A stretch of DNA of 5,449 nt from an uncultured Deinococcales bacterium. Its GTDB lineage: Bacteria; Deinococcota; Deinococci; Deinococcales; Trueperaceae. The notes under the pieces were generated by a model. That model had not been told where the DNA came from. It did not search any database and worked only from the letters and a program-made list of their open reading frames with translations. The position numbers were made by a program, and so were the translations under genes. This document shows, piece after piece, positions 1-4,538 of the stretch. Each line of letters starts with the position of its first letter. Positions within the stretch are counted from its first letter, which is position 1. The stretch is taken from the NCBI GenBank assembly GCA_937934635.1, contig CALGZD010000061.1, positions 1 through 5,449 on the forward strand, in the 5' to 3' direction.

Positions 1-228
1 AGCCTGCACAGCTTCTATCGCCCTAGCAGCAACATCGACTCGCATCACCATACCTGCACCACCACCATAGGGCGTATCGTCAACCTTGTTATGTTTATTT
101 CCTGAGTAGTCTCGAAGGTTGTACAGGTCAAAAGATATAAGTTCTTTTTCAACTGCTCTGCCTAGTAAACCTTCTTCAGTCCAAGGTTGGATAAGTTGTG
201 GAAAAAGCGTGCAAATACTGTATTTCAT
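1..228 (-). CDS. trmD: tRNA (guanine-N1)-methyltransferase TrmD, N-terminal 76 codons (cut by window edge)
   Basis: TrmD transfers a methyl group from SAM to N1 of G37 in tRNAs with a G at position 36, which prevents +1 frameshifting. It acts as a cytosolic dimer of SPOUT knotted proteins. The frame opens with ATG at 228-226 and stays open to base 1. Translation gives MKYSICTLFPQL near the start, then GLLGRAVEK, LRDYSGNKHNKVDD and PYGGGAGMVMRVD. These match the TrmD N-terminal core, including the H..VDD.PYGGGAGM stretch that helps bind substrate. About two thirds of a normal protein of roughly 230-250 residues lies outside the window, including the knot. It sits downstream of rimM, its usual neighbour, but 448 bp away. 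No purine-rich ribosome binding site precedes the ATG; an A/T-rich TATAAAAT lies directly upstream. Family assignment is very secure. Confidence 0.95.
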   Translation of the reverse strand, partial: MKYSICTLFPQLIQPWTEEGLLGRAVEKELISFDLYNLRDYSGNKHNKVDDTPYGGGAGMVMRVDVAARAIEAVQA

Positions 229-244
229 GATTTTATAAGGATGC

Positions 245-271
245 GTTCCACCCAAAGTTCCACCCAAAGTT
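245..271. repeat. 12-bp tandem duplication in trmD leader
   Basis: The 12-mer gttccacccaaa occurs twice head to tail (245-256 and 257-268), followed by a further gtt. On the coding strand it reads as two copies of TTTGGGTGGAAC, 17-40 bases upstream of the trmD start. The copies are identical, so the duplication is recent or maintained. Confidence 0.9.
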
Positions 272-343
272 AGAAATAATTTTCAATACATATAGAGAAG
301 TCATATGCTTTTTGAAAAAATACTAAAGTACGCCTTGCTAATA

Positions 344-369
344 CTGAGTCCGAAAGCTGAGTCCGAAAG
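344..369. repeat. 13-bp tandem duplication in trmD leader
   Basis: The 13-mer ctgagtccgaaag is present twice head to tail (344-356 and 357-369) with no mismatch. It is unrelated in sequence to the 12-bp duplication about 75 bp away. Confidence 0.9.
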
Positions 370-587
370 TATCGTTAATAAAGTAACCAGCTTGAATCGT
401 CAGGTGCTCAACCACATTCCGCAACACGCTTAGATTCCTTGATTTTTTAACACTTCGAAGTAATGAACGAATTAAGCGGAATTGGTATAAACTTCAAAAG
501 TTAAAGACCAGTCTAGATATATCTTCAACCTTTGACAAAACACACCTCAAGTATACTTATTTTCGCTAGGCTTTATAGCTTATAAAT

Positions 588-677
588 GACGGTTTACCAG
601 ATTCTGTGTATCGACTTGTGTAATCCTTGATTTAATCATTTTGACTTGAACCAATACACACGAAATCGGAAACCTTC
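588..677. mobile_element. 90-bp MITE-like element, short copy, with 7-bp target duplication
   Basis: The left end (588-625, starting gacggtttaccagatt) and right end (653-677, aatacacacgaaatcgg then aaaccttc with overlap) recur in the element at 2040-2236. The right 25 bases are identical and the left 38 differ at three positions. The two ends are imperfect inverted repeats of about 20 bp: GACGGTTTACCAGATT against GAAGGTTTCCGATT read from the other end. The perfect heptamer tataaat flanks the element on both sides (581-587 and 678-684), as expected of a target site duplication. It has no coding capacity, so movement would need a transposase from elsewhere. The right end lies in the last base of the rimM stop codon. 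The 27-base interior has no clear similarity to the interior of the long copy. Confidence 0.85.
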
Positions 678-1252
678 TATAAATCAAACAAACCTTCTGG
701 CGGATTATCAATATAGATACCATCATCTTTAAATGAAACATAGGTCGCTGCTATAGGTACCATATAATCTTTTTCTTCAGTCTCAATCACTAGAAGTTCT
801 TGGGCACCTGCGTCCATCACTTCTTTGACTTCTCCAAAACTTTCATTGTTTAGAAAAACCGCACTACCAAGCAATTTATCTACATAGAAACTATTCTCCA
901 CGTTTGGCAGATGCTCTTCTTTAACATAAAGCCTTTGATTGGTAACTGGCTTGGCATAATCCACGTGTTTAATACCTGCAATAAACACAAGTAAATGTGG
1001 ACCTTTTTCATTTACAAACTTTAGTTTGCGTGTTCCCAAAGATGTAACATAAACATCTTCAACATCTGCGATGATATTTGCTTCAGTTTCGCCAACTGCG
1101 TAAAAGCGTAGACCACCTTTCAGACCAAAGGTACGTCCAAACTTACCTATATAAACATATCCTTCTGGAATATCGTCATCTTCGGGAATTTCATAACTTG
1201 TTTTGAACTCAAGGGGTTCATCAGACAAGTCATCTATGTTGTCATGCGACAC
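677..1252 (-). CDS. rimM: Ribosome maturation factor RimM
   Basis: RimM binds S19 and assists late maturation of the 30S head domain. The start is GTG at 1252-1250, preceded by AGGTGT (1262-1257) at a workable spacing; no nearby in-frame ATG competes. The 191-residue product has an acidic N-terminal extension (about residues 1-30, rich in D/E). The RimM N-domain follows, with GYVYIGKFGRTFGLKGGLRF at 31-50. A PRC-barrel domain runs from about 121 to 190, with FYVDKLLGS, GAQELLVIE and MVPIAATYV, ending in the family's typical PPEGLFDL. It is slightly long for the family because of the extension. It lies between khpA and trmD, the usual order. The stop is TAG, whose G is supplied by the adjacent mobile element; without the insertion the frame would end in TAA at the same codon. 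Identification is secure. Confidence 0.95.
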   Translation of the reverse strand: MSHDNIDDLSDEPLEFKTSYEIPEDDDIPEGYVYIGKFGRTFGLKGGLRFYAVGETEANIIADVEDVYVTSLGTRKLKFVNEKGPHLLVFIAGIKHVDYAKPVTNQRLYVKEEHLPNVENSFYVDKLLGSAVFLNNESFGEVKEVMDAGAQELLVIETEEKDYMVPIAATYVSFKDDGIYIDNPPEGLFDL

Positions 1253-1364
1253 TCTAACACCTATACTTATTAATACTGGTAGATTTGTTATATAGCGGAT
1301 TCAAAAGTTGATTGACGTAATTTTTTTGTGTAATTCGTATCTAACTCAGTCATTAAAGTGAGGT

Positions 1365-1408
1365 CAGAAGCAGTACTTCTGCAATCTTAGGCACAAAGTA
1401 TGTTGTGC
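1365..1408. other. Two adjacent small hairpins in the khpA-rimM gap
   Basis: CAGAAG/CTTCTG (1365-1370 with 1376-1381, 5-base loop) is followed 9 bases later by GCACAA/TTGTGC (1391-1396 with 1403-1408, 6-base loop). Both stems are perfect. Neither has a T-run on either side, so they are not typical terminators. They would lie in the rimM mRNA leader if khpA and rimM are co-transcribed. Their function is unknown. Confidence 0.5.
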
Positions 1409-1499
1409 ACCTGTCTATCGTATTTCTCCTCGCCTGCTATAGAAAACAGTAGTATCAAACAATAGTCCTAGATAAGCTAATACCTAACACTACACCCTA

Positions 1500-1772
1500 T
1501 TATAGGCTTTCGGCGCTTTCAAAATCTTCATCAGAGGAATCAGCATCTAAGAGCTTTACCTCAATGCTTTCTCGCCCCTCGTTTGTAGCTCTTGCTAAAG
1601 TCCGAATACTGTTAATAATACGCCCATTACGTCCAATGATGCGACCAGCATCTTCTTCAGAACAACGTATATTTATTATCGTTTGTCTTCCATCTCGCTT
1701 AGCAGTCACTTTCACCTTATCTGGTTCATTAACTAGGTGCTGAGCAAGATAGGCAACCAAATCTAGTGGCAC
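1500..1772 (-). CDS. khpA: KH-domain RNA-binding protein KhpA
   Basis: KhpA is a small cytosolic single-KH RNA-binding protein. In Gram-positive bacteria it partners with KhpB/Jag and influences mRNAs and cell elongation. The start is GTG at 1772-1770, with a strong AAGGAG (1786-1781) 8 bases upstream. An ATG at 1777-1775 is out of frame and too close to that site. The 90-residue product opens with PLDLVAYLAQHLVNEPDKV, typical of the family. The KH core at about 40-62 reads EDAGRIIGRNGRIINSIRTL, with the RNA-gripping GxxG loop as GRNG (47-50). The last dozen residues (SSDEDFESAESL) form an acidic tail. The position between rpsP and rimM is the standard one for khpA. Here it is separated from rpsP by a terminator and a mobile element, so it probably has its own promoter. 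Confidence 0.93.
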   Translation of the reverse strand: MPLDLVAYLAQHLVNEPDKVKVTAKRDGRQTIINIRCSEEDAGRIIGRNGRIINSIRTLARATNEGRESIEVKLLDADSSDEDFESAESL

Positions 1773-1780
1773 GCCATCGA

Positions 1781-1786
1781 CTCCTT
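1781..1786 (-). promoter_or_regulatory. Strong ribosome binding site deciding the khpA GTG start
   Basis: The coding strand reads AAGGAG, with 8 bases between it and GTG. The out-of-frame ATG only 3 bases away is excluded by spacing and by its lack of a matching frame. Confidence 0.8.
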
Positions 1787-1789
1787 ATC

Positions 1790-1826
1790 ACTTGCAAGAC
1801 TAGCCACAAAAAACAGGCTAGCAAGT
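1790..1826 (-). promoter_or_regulatory. Leader hairpin next to the khpA ribosome binding site
   Basis: The outer stem ACTTGC/GCAAGT (1821-1826 with 1790-1795) encloses an inner stem GGCTA/TAGCC (1816-1820 with 1801-1805), with a bulge at 1796-1800 and a loop containing TTTTTT. The hairpin ends 3 bases before AAGGAG in the mRNA. It does not occlude the site as drawn, but it could affect translation or mRNA stability. There is no T-run after the stem, so it is not a normal terminator. The structure is visible; the regulatory role is inferred. Confidence 0.4.
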
Positions 1827-1916
1827 AAAACCTCTACAAGACAGCTTCTACTTCATATACGAAGCATAGACCCGAAACACACATGTAATGCAAAGGTAGT
1901 GTTGATTTATAAAAAT

Positions 1917-1922
1917 AGTATA
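1917..1922 (-). promoter_or_regulatory. Candidate -10 element for khpA
   Basis: The coding strand carries TATACT, which matches TATAAT at five of six positions, followed by an A/T-rich stretch. The -35 region about 17 bases upstream (near ATGTTA) is poor. A khpA promoter is expected here because a terminator and a mobile element separate it from rpsP. The call rests mainly on the -10 match and position. Confidence 0.3.
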
Positions 1923-1984
1923 CACCACAAAAAAGCTTTTAACATCCATTTTACGGACAAAGAATACGTCCACTGATGCCAATT

Positions 1985-1999
1985 CGACTTATAAAGTCG
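1985..1999. other. Small perfect hairpin beside the long mobile element
   Basis: CGACTT/AAGTCG (1985-1990 with 1994-1999) has a 3-base loop. Flanking tgatg (1974-1978) and catca (2003-2007) can extend it through an internal loop. No T-run follows on either strand. It shares the hexamer cgactt with the element's left end, which may be chance. Confidence 0.35.
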
Positions 2000-2039
2000 T
2001 ATCATCACTGTATATCAAGCTTCAAGTATCAACAAAAAA

Positions 2040-2236
2040 GACGGTTTACCAGATTTCGTGTCTCGACTTGTGTAATCTTTAAAATAATACTAAACTGAAA
2101 GATGAATGTCATAAAGATATAGTCGCAAAGATTGCGAAATAACCGAAGGATAAAGGTTTGAAAACCTTGCGTATTGACTGGGATTATGACATTTATGATT
2201 CACTTCGGTATAATACACACGAAATCGGAAACCTTC
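2040..2236. mobile_element. 197-bp MITE-like element, long copy, with 8-bp target duplication
   Basis: It has the same ends, in the same orientation, as the element at 588-677: left 2040-2077 and right 2212-2236. Its left inner portion, GATTTCGTGT, is a perfect complement of the right end. The terminal arms pair over about 20 bp with two bulged A residues and one mismatch. The octamer acaaaaaa flanks both sides (2032-2039 and 2237-2244), consistent with target duplication. No ORF of useful length is present. The interior (about 2078-2211) is about 107 bp longer than in the short copy and contains its own inverted repeats. The transposase family cannot be named from the ends alone. Confidence 0.85.
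2102..2209. other. Structured interior of the long element, with overlapping inverted repeats
   Basis: Four pairings are visible. Stem 1 is aatgtcataa (2105-2114) with ttatgacatt (2184-2193), extendable by a G-T pair and two more pairs on the outside. Hairpin 2 is cgcaa/ttgcg (2124-2128 with 2132-2136). Hairpin 3 is aaggtt/aacctt (2153-2158 with 2163-2168). Stem 4 is accgaag (2142-2148) with cttcggt (2203-2209). One arm of stem 4 lies inside stem 1 and the other outside it, so both forming together would make a pseudoknot. The wobble pair in stem 1 would be G-U in plus-strand RNA. It could be a structured RNA, a nested element, or transposition-related DNA structure. I do not recognise a known RNA family. 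Confidence 0.45.
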
Positions 2237-2238
2237 AC

Positions 2239-2277
2239 AAAAAATGCGTTTTTCTTATGTGATATAAGAAAAACGCA
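2239..2277 (-). terminator. Intrinsic terminator of rpsP
   Basis: A perfect 14-bp stem, TGCGTTTTTCTTAT/ATAAGAAAAACGCA (2264-2277 with 2245-2258), has a 5-base loop. On the minus strand it is followed directly by TTTTTT. It lies 68 bases after the rpsP stop codon. The T-tract is also one copy of the target duplication of the adjacent mobile element. Confidence 0.88.
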
Positions 2278-2344
2278 CGACTCGCACTGTTCTTCAGTTG
2301 TAGCTTTCACAGCGTAAATGATTTTTAGAGCTTTTTAGTTTTCT

Positions 2345-2650
2345 CTAGCCTTGTGCAGCAGCAACACGCTCTTTATAGTTTTTACCGCGTTTTACAATCA
2401 CATTGCCAACAGGAACACCAATTTCTTCAAGTAGCTTCAGTGCTGTTGAAGTTGGTTGTGCACCTTGACTTAACCAGTACTCTGCACGGTCATTCTTGAT
2501 AACTAGAGGCTCAGCAGTTTTTTTGCTTGGATCATAGTGACCGATTGACTCGATGTAGCCACCAGTTCTTTTTCTACGCTCATCTACTACTACAACACGG
2601 TAGCGTGGATTTTTCTTACTACCGATACGCATTAAACGAATTTTTACCAT
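2345..2650 (-). CDS. rpsP: 30S ribosomal protein S16
   Basis: S16 is a 30S assembly protein that binds 16S rRNA in the 5' domain. The start is ATG at 2650-2648, with AGAGGAAA (2664-2657) ending about 6 bases upstream. The 101-residue product begins [20 protein letters not shown], continues [21 protein letters not shown], and has the conserved [15 protein letters not shown] segment at about 56-70. This is the S16 fold from end to end at a normal length; the C-terminal tail ([12 protein letters not shown]) is short and basic then neutral. It is 161 bp downstream of ffh, a common pairing, and ends in a strong terminator, so downstream khpA is probably a separate transcription unit. Identification is secure. 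Confidence 0.97.
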   Translation of the reverse strand: MVKIRLMRIGSKKNPRYRVVVVDERRKRTGGYIESIGHYDPSKKTAEPLVIKNDRAEYWLSQGAQPTSTALKLLEEIGVPVGNVIVKRGKNYKERVAAAQG

Positions 2651-2676
2651 TTGGTCTTTCCTCTCAAACTATTACT

Positions 2677-2712
2677 ACAATAAAGATACTAATTACAGTA
2701 AAGATATTAATA
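2677..2712. repeat. Imperfect 18-bp tandem duplication in rpsP leader
   Basis: acaataaagatactaatt (2677-2694) is followed directly by acagtaaagatattaata (2695-2712), matching at 15 of 18 positions. It lies 12-47 bases upstream of the rpsP ribosome binding site. Confidence 0.75.
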
Positions 2713-2717
2713 AAGTA

Positions 2718-2733
2718 AGGCTAAGTTTAGCCT
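2718..2733 (-). terminator. Weak hairpin between ffh and rpsP (possible terminator or attenuator)
   Basis: The AGGCTA/TAGCCT stem (2728-2733 with 2718-2723) has a 4-base loop. The minus-strand sequence after it is T-rich but interrupted (TACTTTATT). It could reduce read-through from ffh into rpsP. The short stem and broken T-run keep confidence low. Confidence 0.35.
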
Positions 2734-2775
2734 CTTTTGACTAACAAAACAAAACAGATTGTCTCTAAAGTGTTT

Positions 2776-2820
2776 ATTTTTCTTACTTTCCCCTATTTTT
2801 CTTACTTTTCCTTACTTTTT
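2776..2820. repeat. Short A/T-rich repeats spanning the ffh stop codon
   Basis: atttttcttacttt occurs at 2776-2789 and 2795-2808 (19-bp offset), and a third partial copy, cttacttttt, lies at 2811-2820. On the coding strand each carries a GTAAG-like core, and the third contains the ffh TAA stop. The pattern suggests local duplication or slippage around the end of ffh. Confidence 0.65.
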
Positions 2821-4197
2821 CCTACGCTTTTTCTTTTTCTTCTTGGTTGCACTACGTTTTGGTAAGTAACCACCGCCTGCACCACCTGCACCTGCCATTG
2901 CTGAGCGACCGCCTGCACCACCGCCACCCATCATTTGTTTCATCATCTTCTTCATTTGCTCGTATTGCTTCATGAGTTGATTGACTTGCTGAACAGAAGT
3001 ACCTGAACCAGCAGCAATACGTTTACGTCTACTAGCATTTAAAAGAGCTGGTTTTTTGCGCTCTTCTTCGGTCATAGATGACATAATAGCTTCAAAACGA
3101 GCAATTTGTTTTTCGTCTATATCTGCATCCGCAGGAATCATGCGACTTGCACCTGGAATAAGTTTGACAATATCGCTAAAAGAACCCATGCGCTTGATTT
3201 TTCGCATTTGGCTCAGAAGATCATTGAGGTTGAAGTCTTTAACATCGCCAAGCTCTTCGTCGTCATCTTCTAGCATCTTGGCTTTCTCGATGAGTGTCAA
3301 TACGTCACCCATACCCAAGATTCGCCCTGCAACACGGTCAGGATAGAAAGGCTCGAGCCCGTCTATCTTCTCACTCATACCCGCAAAGTAAATAGGCTTA
3401 CCCGTAACATGCTTTGCAGAAAGTGCCGCACCACCACGTGCGTCACCATCTAGCTTGGTCATGATGAGACCAGTAACACCACCCACACGCTCATCGAAGC
3501 TTTTTGCAACAGGTAAAGACTGCTGTCCTGTCATAGCATCAATAACAAGGATGTTCTCAGAAGGGCGCAAGACTTCACGCAGCGTTGAAAGCTCATGCAT
3601 CAAGTCTTCGTCTATTTGTAAACGTCCAGCGGTATCAACAATGACTAAATCAAAATCATTTTCAAGGAGGTAGTCATCTAAGCGAACTTTGATTTGTAGC
3701 GCAGCTTCGTTATCTTTAACTTCAAAAACAGGGATGCCAATTTGCTCACCCAAAACACGCAACTGCTCACGTGCAGCAGGACGCTGAACATCCGCAGCAA
3801 CAAGCAAAGGCTTACGCCCTTGTTCTTTATAGTGACGTGCTAGCTTGCCTGCGGTAGTAGTTTTACCAGCACCTTGCAAGCCCATAAGCATCCAGATGTT
3901 GCGATTTTCATCGAAGCTTGGCTGAACTTGTTCGCCACCAAGAAGGTCAATCAACTCTTCGTGAACAATGCCAATAACACGCTTGTCAGCATCCAGTGCC
4001 ATAAGCGCTTCAGAACCAACCGCTTTTTCCTGAACACGTTCAGTAAAGGCTTTGGCAACCTCTAAGTTAACGTCTGCTTCTAAAAGAGCAACACGAATCT
4101 CACGTAGCGCAGCAGTTACCTCTGTCTCTGTGAGTTTGCCACGACCTCTTAGACCGTCGAAAACACCTTGTAATCTGTCACCTAAACTTTGAAACAC
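2812..4197 (-). CDS. ffh: Signal recognition particle protein Ffh (SRP54)
   Basis: Ffh is the SRP GTPase. With SRP RNA it binds signal sequences emerging from ribosomes and docks with FtsY at the membrane. The start is GTG at 4197-4195, with AAAGAGGT (4214-4207) 9 bases upstream. The 461-residue product has a helical N domain (1 to about 95). The G domain follows with P-loop GLQGAGKTT (106-114), ADVQRPAA (135-142), DTAGR (188-192), TKLDGDARGG (247-256) and FAGMSEKIDGLEPF (271-284). A methionine-rich M domain runs from about 310 to 425, with the RNA-binding SRRKRIAAGSGT at 389-400. All GTPase motifs are intact. After a Gly/Ala-rich linker the protein ends in a lysine/arginine run (KKKKKKRRKK, 452-461), unlike the short tails of the best-studied Ffh proteins. 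The neighbour rpsP fits known gene orders. Identification is very secure. Confidence 0.98.
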   Translation of the reverse strand: MFQSLGDRLQGVFDGLRGRGKLTETEVTAALREIRVALLEADVNLEVAKAFTERVQEKAVGSEALMALDADKRVIGIVHEELIDLLGGEQVQPSFDENRNIWMLMGLQGAGKTTTAGKLARHYKEQGRKPLLVAADVQRPAAREQLRVLGEQIGIPVFEVKDNEAALQIKVRLDDYLLENDFDLVIVDTAGRLQIDEDLMHELSTLREVLRPSENILVIDAMTGQQSLPVAKSFDERVGGVTGLIMTKLDGDARGGAALSAKHVTGKPIYFAGMSEKIDGLEPFYPDRVAGRILGMGDVLTLIEKAKMLEDDDEELGDVKDFNLNDLLSQMRKIKRMGSFSDIVKLIPGASRMIPADADIDEKQIARFEAIMSSMTEEERKKPALLNASRRKRIAAGSGTSVQQVNQLMKQYEQMKKMMKQMMGGGGAGGRSAMAGAGGAGGGYLPKRSATKKKKKKRRKK

Positions 4198-4238
4198 CTA
4201 AAACTTACCTCTTTATTGTTCTAACAAGCTAAAACTTA

Positions 4239-4274
4239 CAGCATATTTTTGAAGCGTAGCGAAAAAACTGCAAG
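4239..4274. repeat. Direct repeat, copy A
   Basis: Copy A shares cagca, gttttt-like and gcgaaaaaactgcaa blocks with copy B at 4341-4375, with one single-base length difference. Blocks appear in the same order: cagca, ttttt, then gcgaaaaaactgcaa, the last 15 bases being identical. The copies start 102 bp apart. Confidence 0.65.
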
Positions 4275-4292
4275 TTTACATTCGCATCACAA

Positions 4293-4320
4293 TTACTACA
4301 AAATATAAAAAATCAGTCAA
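4293..4320 (-). promoter_or_regulatory. Candidate promoter for ffh
   Basis: The coding strand has TTGACT (4320-4315), a five-of-six match to the -35 consensus. After a 16-base A/T-rich spacer comes TAGTAA (4298-4293), a weaker -10. The start point would be about 90 bases upstream of the ffh GTG. Confidence 0.3.
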
Positions 4321-4340
4321 ACTGAAGTGATAGACAGAAG

Positions 4341-4375
4341 CAGCACGTTTTTGGGCAAAGCGAAAAAACTGCAAA
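4341..4375. repeat. Direct repeat, copy B
   Basis: This is the counterpart of copy A at 4239-4274. A shorter relative lies at 4469-4483, where tagcgaaaaagcttg resembles tagcgaaaaaactgcaag in copy A. The shared gcgaaaaa cores lie at about 4259, 4360 and 4471, so spacing is roughly 101 and 111 bp. Confidence 0.65.
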
Positions 4376-4451
4376 GCAACATCTGCCTAAAAAATTCAAA
4401 GAAATACCGATATGCTCAGTCTTTAACCATCCACTAAGCAGCAGATGTTGC
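4376..4451. repeat. Perfect 11-bp inverted repeat
   Basis: gcaacatctgc (4376-4386) is the exact reverse complement of gcagatgttgc (4441-4451), separated by 54 bases. It starts where direct repeat B ends, so the two may be parts of one larger element. I could not find target duplications around it. Confidence 0.6.
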
Positions 4452-4538
4452 ACGACCGCCCTACAGGGTAGCGAAAAAGCTTGTCGTGGTCAACGGCAGT
4501 GCGCCCAAAAGCGCATGAAATCAGGCTTTGTAAATGCT

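Larger units (their letters stand above)
229..587. other. Long non-coding leader between the rimM-side mobile element and trmD
   Basis: This stretch of about 360 bases has no convincing gene on either strand. It contains two short tandem duplications (245-271 and 344-369, listed separately), a 10-bp palindrome aagtatactt near 550-559, and a small hairpin at 490-502 (aactt/aagtt with a 3-base loop). Any trmD promoter should lie here because the mobile element sits between rimM and trmD. I could not find a convincing -35/-10 pair. The TATAAAAT ending one base before the trmD ATG could be a -10 for a leaderless or very short-leader transcript, but it has no good -35. Confidence 0.6.
4198..4538. 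other. 341-bp non-coding gap between methyltransferase and ffh, rich in repeats and hairpins
   Basis: There is no gene here on either strand. The gap holds a diverged pair of about 36-bp direct repeats, a partial third copy, and an 11-bp inverted repeat (listed separately). Two more hairpins are present: CACGAC/GTCGTG (4451-4456 with 4483-4488), enclosing CCCT/AGGG at 4460-4468, and TGCGC/GCGCA (4500-4504 with 4511-4515). No hairpin is followed by a T-run on the minus strand, so I see no clear terminator for the methyltransferase gene. It is not tRNA, and it lacks the GGAA-tetraloop signature of SRP RNA. Confidence 0.6.

Noticed and set aside
640..656. tRNA T-arm-like GGTTCAAGTC on the minus strand inside the short element
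   Set aside because: The flanking bases do not pair into a 5-bp stem, and no acceptor or anticodon arm is visible.
1400..1431. Small gene suggested by GAGGAGA on the minus strand
   Set aside because: No start codon lies at suitable spacing; the first GTG is about 17 bases away and opens only seven codons.
588..2236. CRISPR repeats
   Set aside because: Only two copies exist, about 1.4 kb apart with a gene between them. Target duplications and inverted ends indicate transposition, not a spacer array.
2527..2718. Plus-strand open frame across rpsP and its leader
   Set aside because: It lies antisense to a secure rpsP, has no family-like sequence and no supporting ribosome binding site.
3056..4065. 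Plus-strand open frames inside ffh (3056-3346, 3455-3673, 3874-4065)
   Set aside because: These are low-complexity antisense products of a fully conserved Ffh reading frame.
4198..4538. SRP RNA (ffs) gene next to ffh
   Set aside because: The conserved GGAA-tetraloop hairpin with its adjacent GGAAGCAGCC-type strand is absent on both strands.
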